This document shows, piece by piece, positions 44,908 to 54,456 of a DNA stretch of 64,000 bases; position 1 is the stretch's first letter; each line of letters opens with the position of its first letter. Origin of the DNA: Iamia sp035575815 (GTDB taxonomy: Bacteria > Actinomycetota > Acidimicrobiia > Acidimicrobiales > Iamiaceae); NCBI RefSeq assembly GCF_035575815.1, contig NZ_DATLXO010000088.1, positions 13,221 through 77,220 on the forward strand, read 5' to 3'. The position numbers were made by a program, and so were the translations under genes. The notes beneath the pieces were generated by a model, which had not been told where the DNA came from, ran no database searches, and saw only the letters and a list, made by a program, of their open reading frames with translations.

Positions 44908-46881
44908 TCAGACCTGGGTGACCGGCAGCAGATCCCCGGTCGGGCCGGCGGCGGCGTCCGGGGTGGCAGCGTCGGCCACGCGAGGCGAGGTCGGGGCCTC
45001 CCCCCGGAGAAGGGCCCGGTAGAGGTCCGCGTAGAGGCCATCGACGGCGAGGAGCGACGAGTGGCGGCCCCGCTCGACGATGTGGCCGTTCTCGAGCACG
45101 ACGATGAGGTCGGCGTCGACGATGGTCGAGAGGCGGTGGGCGATGACGAGAGCGGTGCGGCCCGCCAGGGCGTGGGCGAGGGCGTCTTGGATCGCGGCCT
45201 CGTTCTCGGTGTCGAGGTGGCTGGTGGCCTCGTCGAGGATGACGATGCGCGGGTCCTTCAAGAGCATGCGGGCAATGGCGAGGCGCTGCTTCTCACCGCC
45301 CGACATGCGGTAGCCCCGCTCGCCCACGATGGTGGCGTACCCGTCCGGGAGCGAGGCGATGGCGTCGTGGATGCGCGCCGCCCGGCACGCGTCGATCAGC
45401 TCCGCGTCGGTGGCGCCGGGCCGGGCGTAGCGGAGGTTCTCGGCGATGGACTCGTGGAACAGGTGCGGGTCCTGGGTCACCACGCCGATGGCCGCGCGCA
45501 GGGTGTCCTGGGTGAGGTCCCGCACGTCGGTGCCATCGACCCGCACCGCCCCGCCGGTGACGTCGTAGAGGCGCGGCACCAGGCTGGCCAGCGTGCTCTT
45601 GCCGGCCCCGGACGGGCCGACGAGGGCGACGGTCTGACCGGGCTCGATGGTGAGGACCAGGTCGTGGAGGATCTCCTGGGAGGCCTGGTCGTTGAGGGCC
45701 AGGCCGGCCTCGGCCTCGAGCGAGGCGATCGACACGGTGGACGCCGCCGGGTACCGGAAGCTGAGGTGGTCGAGCTCGACGCGCCCGCGGGGTTCTTCGA
45801 GGTCGATGGCGCCCGGGCGGTCGTCGACGGCGCGGGGCGCGTCGAGGACCTCGAAGACCCGGTCGAAGGACACGAAGGCGGTCATGAGGTCGACCCGTGC
45901 GTTGGAGAGCTGGGTGAGCGGGGCGTAGATCTGGGCCACGAAGACGCCGAGGGCGATCAGGGTGCCGAGCGACATGGCGCCGGAGATCACGAGGCGCCCG
46001 CCCAGCAGGTAGATCACGGCGGTGCCGACCGCTCCGACCAGCGTGAGGGCGGTGAGGAACGTGCGGCTGTACATCGCCGAGCGCACGCCGATGTCGCGCA
46101 CCCGGGCCGCCCGCTGGGTGAACCCCGCGCTCTCGTGGTCAGCGCGCCCGAAGAGCTTCACCAGCGTGGCCCCCGAGACGTTGAAGCGCTCGGTCATGGT
46201 GGTGTTCATCGAGGCGTTGAGGTCGAACGACTCGCGGGTGATCGACTGCAGGCGGCGGCCGATGCGCTTGGCCGGGAGGACGAAGACGGGGAGCAGCACG
46301 AGGCTGATCAGCGTGAGGCGCCACTCGAGCAGCGCCATGGCCGTGAGGGTGGTGCCCAGGACGATGATGTTGGAGACCACCGAGCCGAGGGTCTGGGTGA
46401 CGGCGCGCTGGGCGCCGATGACGTCGTTGTTGAGCCGGGAGATGAGCGCCCCGGTCTGGGTGCGGGTGAAGAAGGCCACTGGCATCTGCTGCACGTGGTC
46501 GAACAGCGCGGCGCGCAGGTCGTAGATCAGGCCTTCGCCGATGGTGGATGACAGCCACCGCTCGACGAGCGAGAACCCGGCGATGGCGAAGGCGGCGAGG
46601 GCCATGCCCAGTGCGCAGAGGGTGAGCAGCCGGCTGTCGGCCGCACCGCCCCCGTTGGTCTGGGGCAGGGCGTCGTCGACGATGCGCTTGATGAGCAGCG
46701 GCGTGGCCAGGCCGAGGAGCGCCTCCACGACGATCACGCCGAGGAACCAGCCCGTCCGGGTGCGGTAGGGGTGGGCGAAGGCCCAGACGCGCCGAATGAG
46801 ACCCGAGTCGAGGTGGGCCCCGCTGATCGCGGACGGATCGGAGCGGGACATCCCCCAGAGGATGGAAGGTCCCTGGCGCAT
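44908..46881 (-). CDS. ABC exporter, fused membrane and ATPase domains
   Basis: The 657-residue half-transporter has six membrane segments (about 40-330), then a nucleotide-binding domain with Walker A LVGPSGAGKSTLASLVPRLY, the signature YRMSGGEKQRLAIARMLLKD, Walker B RIVILDEATSHLD and H-loop ALVIAHRLSTIVDA. It is of the MsbA/LmrA multidrug-lipid export type and would work as a dimer. A linker of ~25 residues (STVSIASLEAEAGLALNDQA) interrupts the start of the ATPase domain. The single gene has a TAGCCT hexamer (46896-46891) 9 nt before the ATG. Confidence 0.93.
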   Translation of the reverse strand: MRQGPSILWGMSRSDPSAISGAHLDSGLIRRVWAFAHPYRTRTGWFLGVIVVEALLGLATPLLIKRIVDDALPQTNGGGAADSRLLTLCALGMALAAFAIAGFSLVERWLSSTIGEGLIYDLRAALFDHVQQMPVAFFTRTQTGALISRLNNDVIGAQRAVTQTLGSVVSNIIVLGTTLTAMALLEWRLTLISLVLLPVFVLPAKRIGRRLQSITRESFDLNASMNTTMTERFNVSGATLVKLFGRADHESAGFTQRAARVRDIGVRSAMYSRTFLTALTLVGAVGTAVIYLLGGRLVISGAMSLGTLIALGVFVAQIYAPLTQLSNARVDLMTAFVSFDRVFEVLDAPRAVDDRPGAIDLEEPRGRVELDHLSFRYPAASTVSIASLEAEAGLALNDQASQEILHDLVLTIEPGQTVALVGPSGAGKSTLASLVPRLYDVTGGAVRVDGTDVRDLTQDTLRAAIGVVTQDPHLFHESIAENLRYARPGATDAELIDACRAARIHDAIASLPDGYATIVGERGYRMSGGEKQRLAIARMLLKDPRIVILDEATSHLDTENEAAIQDALAHALAGRTALVIAHRLSTIVDADLIVVLENGHIVERGRHSSLLAVDGLYADLYRALLRGEAPTSPRVADAATPDAAAGPTGDLLPVTQV

Positions 46882-46970
46882 GGCCGGATCAGGCTACGGG
46901 CGTCCTGCCCCGACGCGATGGGTCCTAGCGCCCTTCGGGCCCGAGCCGGTGGCCGCTCCCGGCGGGCCGA

Positions 46971-47417
46971 TCAGTCGCCGCACTCCTCTTGGGTGAACGA
47001 GACGATCCGTTGAGTGTCGCCGCCGAGCTCCCCGGATTCGCCGCCACCGCCGAGCAGCGCCAGCATGCCGGGCAGCTCGGTGCCCAGCTCGAGGGCGGTG
47101 GACGCCCCCTCGACGCGGGTCCGTATCTTCTCGGTCGAGGTGCTCAGTGATGCGGCCTCACCTTCGATCTCCTCGGGCGCCGCGCCCAGCATCGCCTCGA
47201 AGCTGTCGACGAAGGAGAGGACCTCGGTCTTGACCTGTGGGACGTCGTCGTCGGAGGCCAGCCGGACGTCGCGGAGCTCGGCCAGGCGCTCCTGCACGGT
47301 GGCGACCTCCTGGCAGAACACGGAGGGTCCCGGGTCGGCGGCTTCATCCCCGCCGCAGGAGGCGAGGAACACCCCGCCCGCGAGGAGGACAGCAGTCAGG
47401 CGGCCTCTTCGCAACAT
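46971..47417 (-). CDS. Putative lipoprotein of unknown function
   Basis: The 148-residue product has a short signal peptide ending in lipobox FLASC (about residue 22). The mature part is mostly helical and acidic (FCQEVATVQERLAELRDVRL, FVDSFEAMLGAAPEEIEGEA), with two further cysteines (FCQE near the start, EECGD at the end) that may form a disulfide. ATG 47417 has a GAGAGGA ribosome-binding site. It resembles other small actinobacterial helical lipoproteins without assigned role. Confidence 0.72.
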   Translation of the reverse strand: MLRRGRLTAVLLAGGVFLASCGGDEAADPGPSVFCQEVATVQERLAELRDVRLASDDDVPQVKTEVLSFVDSFEAMLGAAPEEIEGEAASLSTSTEKIRTRVEGASTALELGTELPGMLALLGGGGESGELGGDTQRIVSFTQEECGD

Positions 47418-47476
47418 GACCGGTCCTCTCTCGCAGGCGAACAGCCCGCGCCCGTGTGCGGGGCCGGGTCTCGGAG

Positions 47477-47563
47477 CGGAGGGTGTGGGATTTGAACCCA
47501 CGGTGGCTGTGACACCACAACGGTTTTCGAGACCGTCCCATTCGTCCGCTCTGGCAACCCTCC
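47477..47563 (-). tRNA. tRNA-Ser (CGA)
   Basis: The minus strand has acceptor GGAGGGT with ACCCTCC, anticodon loop TCTCGAAAA (CGA), a long variable arm (TGTGGTGTCACAGCCACC region) as expected for a class II tRNA, and T-arm GTGGGTTCAAATCCCAC. CCA is not encoded. Confidence 0.95.
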
Positions 47564-47594
47564 ACCAACAACGCTAGCCGCTTGGGCGTGGCCT

Positions 47595-48239
47595 TCAGCC
47601 GTCGGAGCGCACCACCGGACGTGGGCGTGGGCCGATCTCGAGGTCGTCCCACGCCACGCCGGGGGCGGTGCTACGGAGCCCGACCTGGCGGCCGGCGATC
47701 CACCGCCCGCGAGCCGAGACGACGAGGTTCCCGTCGACCCGGACGTCGATCCGGTTGGCGTCGAACCGGACGTCGACACCGGCTCCGTCGGGGACGGTCG
47801 CCCGGGCCCGGCTGACGACGGTCGCCTCCCCGTCGGACGTGTAGCCGATCTCGAGGGGGCCCCCGGCCGGTGGCACGGCGGCGAACCAGTACCGCTCCGC
47901 GCCTTCGGCGCGGAGGATCAGCCCCCAGCCCGCCGTCGGACCGGCCGCGGTCACCAGGATGCGGCCTTCGTGTCTGGTGTGTTCGGCGAGGGCGAGGGCG
48001 GGGGCGTCGGGCTTGGCCTCGGTGGCCACGAGCCGGCCGTCGCGGATCGCGAGCCCGCCGGAGACCACGTCGAGGCCGCGGGGCATACCGGGGGCACCGC
48101 CGTCGAAGGAGAACCGAACCCGGCGCTCGGGGTCGCGAACCGCCCCCTCGCGCCCGAAGACGACCCCAAGAAGCGACACGAGCCCGAGACCCAGGACGAC
48201 GATGGCGGCGGTGCCGAGGAGGTAACGGGTGCGGCTCAA
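47595..48239 (-). CDS. Membrane-anchored protein with a lectin-like beta domain
   Basis: The 214-residue product has one N-terminal membrane segment (YLLGTAAIVVLGLGLVSLLG) and an extracytoplasmic beta-rich domain: RRVRFSFDGGAP, AGPTAGWGLILRAEGAERYW, ANRIDVRVDGNLVVSARGRW and RQVGLRSTAPGVAWDDLEIG. This is the pattern of laminin-G/concanavalin-like carbohydrate-binding folds. The only sensible start is TTG 48239. Function unknown; possibly a cell-surface glycan binder. Confidence 0.65.
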   Translation of the reverse strand: MSRTRYLLGTAAIVVLGLGLVSLLGVVFGREGAVRDPERRVRFSFDGGAPGMPRGLDVVSGGLAIRDGRLVATEAKPDAPALALAEHTRHEGRILVTAAGPTAGWGLILRAEGAERYWFAAVPPAGGPLEIGYTSDGEATVVSRARATVPDGAGVDVRFDANRIDVRVDGNLVVSARGRWIAGRQVGLRSTAPGVAWDDLEIGPRPRPVVRSDG

Positions 48240-48303
48240 CCCGCCCCGTCCGGGGGGGTCACAGGGCGTGGGATGGGCCGCCGTTGTCCTCGTCGCCAGC
48301 GGC

Positions 48304-48807
48304 TCAGAGGGTGCGCCGGGTCGCGAAGAAGGCGCCGAGCAGCGCGGCGGCCTCGTCGGCGCGGATGCCGGCGGTCACCTCCGAGGTGTGGTTGAGTCGC
48401 ACGTCGACGGCGAGGTTGTAGAGCGACCCGGTCGCACCGGCGCGAGGGTCGGCGGCGCCGAAGACCAGGCGCCCGACCTGGGCGGCCCACGCTGCGCCGG
48501 CGCACATCGGACAGGGCTCGAGCGTCACCACCAGGGTCGCGGCCCGCAGGCGCCGGTCGCCGAGCACGGCCGCCGCGTCGCGCAGGGCCAGCACCTCGGC
48601 GTGGGCGGTGGGATCCCCGGTGCGCTCGCGCTCGTTGCCGCGCCGGGCGACGACCCGACCCTTGACCACGACGATCGCGCCCACCGGCACCTCGCCGGCC
48701 TCACCGGCGGCCCGAGCCTCGTCGAGGGCGAGGCCCATGAGCTCATGATCGGACAGGAGCACGACGGGCTCCGGGCCCGGAACGGCCGGGTCCTCGTCGG
48801 GGGTCAC
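48304..48807 (-). CDS. tadA: tRNA(adenine34) deaminase
   Basis: TadA converts A34 of tRNA-Arg(ACG) to inosine. The 167-residue protein shows EVPVGAIVVVKGRVVARRGN, the zinc and catalytic motif TAHAEVLALRDAA and VVTLEPCPMCAGAAWAAQVG, closing with SLYNLAVDVRLNH. I choose GTG 48807 over an upstream ATG at 48882 because a -10 element lies 8 nt before it. Cytosine deaminases share the motif, but the NHTSEVTAG tail region fits TadA. Confidence 0.92.
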   Translation of the reverse strand: MTPDEDPAVPGPEPVVLLSDHELMGLALDEARAAGEAGEVPVGAIVVVKGRVVARRGNERERTGDPTAHAEVLALRDAAAVLGDRRLRAATLVVTLEPCPMCAGAAWAAQVGRLVFGAADPRAGATGSLYNLAVDVRLNHTSEVTAGIRADEAAALLGAFFATRRTL

Positions 48808-48815
48808 GGCGGCCG

Positions 48816-48821
48816 ACCGTA
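48816..48821 (-). promoter_or_regulatory. -10 element of tadA
   Basis: Minus-strand TACGGT ends 8 nt before GTG 48807 and decides the start. Confidence 0.5.
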
Positions 48822-48966
48822 CCGGGACGATCGACGGGCGGCCCGACCCTGCGGTCGAGCGGAGGTCGACGGCGGCCGTCATGTCCCGTCGACGGTCGAT
48901 CTGCCACCGTCTCGGCCGGCCTCGACGAGCGGGCGGTGCGGATCGTGGCCGGAGATCGGCCCGGGT

Positions 48967-49320
48967 TCAGGCGCTGATCGAGACGACCTCGACCGCGGGG
49001 CAACGCTCGTCCAGTCGACCGATGTCCTCGGTGTCGACCGTGGCGATCACCGCGTCGCCGGCGAGGTCGGCCGCCGCGACGAGGAACGCATCGACGGCCA
49101 GCTCCGACCCCGCCCCGACGGCCTCGAGGAGGTGACCGGCGCGGATCGCCACCTCTCAGCGTCGACGGAGCGGACACCGACCCTCTCCCGCCGCAGGACC
49201 GAGAAGACGGCCGCGTCGGCCGGTCGACCCCGGACGACCTCGGCGAGGATGGCGGCGACGGTGGTGACAACCTCTTCGCGCCGGCGTGCCGCGGCGGCGA
49301 GCAGCAGCACCTTCCGTCGG
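48967..49320 (-). pseudogene. Frameshifted PIN-domain (VapC-like) gene remnant
   Basis: Two minus-strand frames together give a PIN protein. The 5' part reads VLLLAAAARRREEVVTTVAA, ILAEVVRGRPADAAVFSVLR with the conserved Glu. The 3' part, one frame over after about 49150, reads AIRAGHLLEAVGAGSELAVD, AFLVAAADLAGDAVIATVDT with two conserved Asp. The N-terminal strand with the first Asp is absent; the piece abuts the ABC permease stop at 49342. No antitoxin accompanies it, so I call it dead. Confidence 0.7.
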
Positions 49321-49341
49321 CGAGCGGGTGGTCCATCCGAT

Positions 49342-51873
49342 CTAGCCGCCGGCGATGGCGGTGAGCACGTCGGTCCGCGCCGCCCGGGCGGCGGGCCGGG
49401 CCGAGGCCAGGACGCCTGCCGCCGCGCCCACCAGGGCGATGACCGCCAGCGTGGCGCCCGGGACGGCGATCTGGTTGAAGTCGCCCTCTCCGGCCTTGAG
49501 CACCATCCACGCTGCGCTGACCCCGACGGCCAGGCCGGCGAGGGTGCCGATCGAGGAGACCATCACCGCCTCCCAGCGCACCATCGACCGCACCTGGCGC
49601 CGGGTCTGGCCGACGGCCCGGAGGAGGCCGAGCTCGTGGCGGCGCTCGATGGTCGAGAGGGCGATGGTGTTGGCGATGCCCATCAGGGCGATGCCGATGG
49701 AGAGGGCGAGCAGCCCGTAGATCAGCATCAGCATCTGGTCGATGCTGCGGCCCTGGGTCTCGGCGAACTCGGCCCGGGTCTGGATCGACACGCCCGGCCA
49801 GTCCGCCGCCGCGTCCTGAGCAATGGCGTCGAGCCGGTCGGGACCCACCCCGTCGGTCGCCTTCAGGAGCATGATGTTCGGGCCCACCTGGGGAGCGTGG
49901 GGCGCCACCGTCTCGACATCGACGAACGTCGGTCCGGCGAGCGTGGTGGTGCCGTAGACCAGCCCGACCGAGAGGTCCTCGGTGACCCCGTCGATGTAGC
50001 GGACCGGCACCGTGTCGCCCAGGGCCAGCCCGTTGTCCTCGGCGTAGCCGGTCGACACTGCGATCTGACCGATGCCGAACGTGGTCGGGTCACCGCTGCG
50101 GATGTCGAGGTCGACCACCTCGTCGAGGTCGGCAGCGTTGGCGAAGCTGACGAACTCGTCCTCGCCGTCGAGGGCGGCGGGCATGGCGCCCAGGCCGACC
50201 GCCGTCTCCACCTCGGGCAGATCGGCCAACGCATCCTGCAGGCTCGGGGCCAGGCCGACGAAGCCGTCGGGATCTGCGCCCTGGACGACCACGTCGCCGG
50301 CGATCTGCTCGTCGACGACCGTGTCGAGCGACGCCTGGATCGACGCGCCGACCACGGTGAACAGGGCCACCACGGCGACGCCGATGATGAGCGCGGTGGC
50401 GGTGCTGCCGGTGCGCCGCGGGTTGCGCACGGCGTTGCGCCGGGCCATCAGCCCGGTGACGCCCCGGAGGCGGACCAGGGGCGCTCCCAGCATCCGGACG
50501 AGCGGCCCGGCTGCGCTCGGCGCCAACACGATGGCGGCCACCAGCAGGAGGGTGGCCCCGGTGCCGGCCTGGGTGGCGCCCGAGCCGCTCAAGGCGGCGT
50601 CGAGGCCGAGCCCGGCACCCAGGATCGCGACGGCCAGGCCGACCGCGGTGCGCACGCGCCCGACCCGGCCACCGTCGATGGCGATCTCGCGGAGGGCGGC
50701 GACGGGCGGGACGCGCGATGCCCGCCGGGCGGGCAGCAGGGCGGCCACGACGGTGACCCCGACACCGACCCCCAGAGCGGCGGCCACGGTCACCGCGCTG
50801 ATCACCAAGCTGGTCGAACCCATGCCGGTGAAGCCGGCGAGCAGGGCGGTCATCGCCGCCGCCAGGCCGATTCCGGCCAGCAGCCCGAGCGCCGCCCCCA
50901 CCAGCCCGACGACCCCGGCCTCGATCAGGGTGGACCCGATGACCTGGCGGCGCGACGCCCCGAGAGCCCGCAGCAGCGCCGCATCGCGGGTTCGCTGGGC
51001 CACGACGATGGCGAAGGTGTTGTAGATGCTGAAGGCCCCCACCACGAGGGCGATGAGGGCGAACGCCAGCAGCGCGGGGCGGAGGATGCTGACGAAGTCG
51101 CGTCCGATCTGCTGGGACTCCTCGGTGAGGGCGTCACCGGTGATGGCCTCGACGCTCTCAGGCAGCTCGGCCCGCAGGGCGCGCACGACCTCGGCCTGGG
51201 TCACGCCGGGTTGGGCGGCGACGACGAAGCTGTCGACCGTGCCCTCGGTGCCCCCGAGGTGGGCGTCGGCGCCCTCGGTGCTGAAGATGGCCTGGGTGAG
51301 GGGGCCCGAGGAGTCCGCGGTGCCGTACCGCGCCACGCCGACGACCTTGACCTCGACCGGCTCGGGGACGAACACGCGGGTGGCGTCGCCGACCGAGAGG
51401 TCGCCCTGGCGGGCCGAGGCGGCGTCGATGACGATCTCCTCGGGCCCGTCGGGCGGCCGCCCGTCGGTGATGTCCCACGGGTTCAGCTCGGCCACGCCGA
51501 TCCACTCCGACCCGAGCTGGGGCGGACCGCCGCCGCCGATGACGTTGCCGTCGGCGGCCTCGATCTGGGCCGTGCCGACCCGCACCGGGGCGACGGCCTC
51601 GACACCGTCGACGGCGGCGATGGACTCGGCCAGCGAGGCGTCGATCTCGCCCCGGGCGGAGTCGCCGAAGCCGAGCTCGACCGAGCTGGCGGCGCGGACG
51701 GCGGCGTCGGTGCCGGCGGTGCCGGTCGTGAACATGTCGTCGAAGGACCGTTGGAACGTGTCGACCTGCACGAGGACGCCGGCCAGGAAGGCGACGCCGA
51801 TGGCGACGGCGAGCACGGTGGAGGTGAAGCGGCGGGCGTGGGCCCGCAGGGTGCGGAGCGAGATGCGCAACAT
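49342..51873 (-). CDS. ABC transporter permease, FtsX/MacB type
   Basis: The 843-residue protein has an N-terminal membrane anchor (STVLAVAIGVAFLAGVLVQV), a large extracytoplasmic domain (MacB-PCD-like, about 45-245), a first FtsX block (FALIALVVGAFSIYNTFAIV, RALGASRRQVIGSTLIEAGV), a second external domain, and a C-terminal FtsX block (RRHELGLLRAVGQTRRQVRS). Duplicated FtsX permeases of this type export lipids or peptides or take part in antibiotic-peptide sensing. It follows its ATPase gene after 91 bp with a GAGGAG ribosome site. Confidence 0.93.
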   Translation of the reverse strand: MLRISLRTLRAHARRFTSTVLAVAIGVAFLAGVLVQVDTFQRSFDDMFTTGTAGTDAAVRAASSVELGFGDSARGEIDASLAESIAAVDGVEAVAPVRVGTAQIEAADGNVIGGGGPPQLGSEWIGVAELNPWDITDGRPPDGPEEIVIDAASARQGDLSVGDATRVFVPEPVEVKVVGVARYGTADSSGPLTQAIFSTEGADAHLGGTEGTVDSFVVAAQPGVTQAEVVRALRAELPESVEAITGDALTEESQQIGRDFVSILRPALLAFALIALVVGAFSIYNTFAIVVAQRTRDAALLRALGASRRQVIGSTLIEAGVVGLVGAALGLLAGIGLAAAMTALLAGFTGMGSTSLVISAVTVAAALGVGVGVTVVAALLPARRASRVPPVAALREIAIDGGRVGRVRTAVGLAVAILGAGLGLDAALSGSGATQAGTGATLLLVAAIVLAPSAAGPLVRMLGAPLVRLRGVTGLMARRNAVRNPRRTGSTATALIIGVAVVALFTVVGASIQASLDTVVDEQIAGDVVVQGADPDGFVGLAPSLQDALADLPEVETAVGLGAMPAALDGEDEFVSFANAADLDEVVDLDIRSGDPTTFGIGQIAVSTGYAEDNGLALGDTVPVRYIDGVTEDLSVGLVYGTTTLAGPTFVDVETVAPHAPQVGPNIMLLKATDGVGPDRLDAIAQDAAADWPGVSIQTRAEFAETQGRSIDQMLMLIYGLLALSIGIALMGIANTIALSTIERRHELGLLRAVGQTRRQVRSMVRWEAVMVSSIGTLAGLAVGVSAAWMVLKAGEGDFNQIAVPGATLAVIALVGAAAGVLASARPAARAARTDVLTAIAGG

Positions 51874-51964
51874 GGGAGGGACTCCTCGGGTGATGCCCCG
51901 CGTGATCGCGGCGCGTGGTGTGGGTGGTGCGGTCGGCCGGGGCGGCCCGGCGAGCGGTGGGCTG

Positions 51965-52738
<774 letters not shown>

Positions 52739-52846
52739 GGGTCCTCCTCGGGACGGGTCCTGCGGTGTGCCCCCATCGTCTGCCTCTCGGGCCGCGCCGG
52801 CGATGGCGCACGCCACCGGAGCGACGCGGTGGCCACCCTCCGCCCC

Positions 52847-52868
52847 GGGGTGGGGACAGCCCCACCCC
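52847..52868. promoter_or_regulatory. Operator-like hairpin upstream of the ABC genes
   Basis: GGGGTGGGG (52847-52855) and CCCCACCCC (52860-52868) are perfect arms around ACAG. The minus strand contains GGGTGGGGCTGTCCC, nearly the 15-mer repeated upstream of the kinase gene at 55854 and 55871. It lies about 110 bp before GTG 52738. Confidence 0.55.
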
Positions 52869-52978
52869 ACCGTCGGTTCCCACGGGCTGGACCCGTCGGC
52901 GAGGATCGAACTGGTCGGCCTCCTGAGTGCGGGGAGCCCCCAGACCACCTACCAGTTCCCGGATGGTGAAGCCGTCGG

Positions 52979-53809
52979 CTACGCGGGGCCGTAGCGGATC
53001 TCGACGCCGCCGGCCCCGGCGTGGGCTCGGATCCGCCGGGGGCTGGTCGGGTCGGTGGCCACCGCGACGTCGGTGCCGCCCGCACCGGAGCGGGCGTCGA
53101 CCAGGTAGGAGCCGCTCCCGGAGGGGACGACGACTTCGACGTGTCCGGCTCCGGCGTCGGCCTCGACCACCTCGGGGGCGTCGCGGAACGACAGCTCGAT
53201 GGCCCCGGCGCCAGCAGTGGTCCGCACGTCGTCACTGCCGAGGCGCTCGGCGATGATCGACCCGCCGCCGACGCGGGCGTCGATCGGACCGTCGAGGTCG
53301 ACGAGCTCGACCGAGCCGCCGTCGCTCTCGACGTCGACGCGGCCTTCGACGTCGGACACCACGATGCGCCCGGCGCCGACGTCGACCGCCGCGGAGGAGG
53401 GCACGGTGACCGTCACCCGGCTGTGGCAGGTCACCGACCAACCGTTGCAGCGGACCCGGACGGTGAGGAGCCCGTCGACGAGGCTCTGGGTCACCTCCGG
53501 CCGGGCGAAGCCGAAGTTCGACCGTCGTACGACGTCGGCGCGGTCGGTGGGCCCGCCGCCCTCGACGGTCACCGATCCGTCGACCCGGACGACGACCCGC
53601 TCGACGCGGCCCTCGAGCGTGCGGGTGGCGTCCTCGGTGCCGCGGACGAGGAGACTGGCGCCCGACACGGCGGCGAGTCCGATGACGATCACGGTCAGGA
53701 TCCCGCCGAGGCCCAGGACCAGGCGCCGCACCACCGGGTGACGACCGGCGCGCGCCGGAGTGAGCGGTCGCGCCGGATTGGTCGGCGTTGCCGAGGTTGG
53801 AGCGGTCAC
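52979..53809 (-). CDS. Membrane-anchored DUF4097-like beta-strand-repeat protein
   Basis: The 276-residue product has one membrane segment (about 28-52, RRLVLGLGGILTVIVIGLAA) and an external domain of short beta repeats with DVGAGRIVVSDVEGRVDVES, GGSVELVDLDGPIDARVGGG and ADAGAGHVEVVVPSGSG, the DUF4097/LiaF-like pattern. GTG 53809 overlaps the regulator stop by 4 nt (GTGA), so it is co-translated with the two-component genes. Such proteins often modulate LiaRS-type envelope stress signalling, which I infer here. Confidence 0.82.
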   Translation of the reverse strand: MTAPTSATPTNPARPLTPARAGRHPVVRRLVLGLGGILTVIVIGLAAVSGASLLVRGTEDATRTLEGRVERVVVRVDGSVTVEGGGPTDRADVVRRSNFGFARPEVTQSLVDGLLTVRVRCNGWSVTCHSRVTVTVPSSAAVDVGAGRIVVSDVEGRVDVESDGGSVELVDLDGPIDARVGGGSIIAERLGSDDVRTTAGAGAIELSFRDAPEVVEADAGAGHVEVVVPSGSGSYLVDARSGAGGTDVAVATDPTSPRRIRAHAGAGGVEIRYGPA

Positions 53810-54456
53810 GGCGCCGCCTCCAGGTAGCGGAGCACGGCCAGCACCCGGCGGTGGTCGACCTCGGCGATGGGCAGATCGAGCTTCATGAAGATGTTCGACA
53901 CGTGCTTCTCGACGGCGCCGTCGGACACGACGAGCACGTGGGCGATGGCCCGGTTGCTGCGGCCCTCGGCCATGAGCTTGAGCACCTCGGTCTCACGGGG
54001 GGTGAGAGCCTCGAGCGGGCTGCGGTGCCGGCTCGTGGCGAGCAGCTGGGAGACGACGTCGGGGTCGAGGGCGGTGCCGCCCTCGCCCACCCGGCGCACG
54101 GCGTCGACGAAGTCGCGCACGTCGGCCACCCGGTCCTTGAGCAGGTAGCCGACGCCGACGGTCGAGCCTGCGAGCAGCTCGGTGGCGTAGCGCTCCTCGA
54201 CCCACTGCGACAGCACGAGGACCGAGGTGGCGGGCCAGCGACGACGGATCTCGATGGCGGCCCGTAGACCCTCGTCGGTGTGATCCGGGGGCATCCGGAC
54301 GTCGGTCACGACGATGTCGGGCTGCTCCGCCTCGACGACGACCATGGCCTCCTCGGCGTCGCCGGCGGTGCCGACGACCTCCTCGCCGGCATCGACGAGC
54401 AGGCGGATCAGGCCCTCGCGGAGCAGGACCGAGTCCTCGACGATCACGATGCGCAT
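53806..54456 (-). CDS. NarL/LuxR-family response regulator
   Basis: The 216-residue regulator has a receiver domain (MRIVIVEDSVLLREGLIRLL, phospho-acceptor D52 in IVVTDVRMPP, Lys in YLLKDRV) and a C-terminal LuxR HTH (LTPRETEVLKLMAEGRSNRA, IAHVLVVSDGAVEKHVSNIF, MKLDL). Its start shares one base with the kinase stop (TGATG). It likely binds the repeated GGGTGGGG-type motif near both transcription units. Confidence 0.94.
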   Translation of the reverse strand: MRIVIVEDSVLLREGLIRLLVDAGEEVVGTAGDAEEAMVVVEAEQPDIVVTDVRMPPDHTDEGLRAAIEIRRRWPATSVLVLSQWVEERYATELLAGSTVGVGYLLKDRVADVRDFVDAVRRVGEGGTALDPDVVSQLLATSRHRSPLEALTPRETEVLKLMAEGRSNRAIAHVLVVSDGAVEKHVSNIFMKLDLPIAEVDHRRVLAVLRYLEAAP

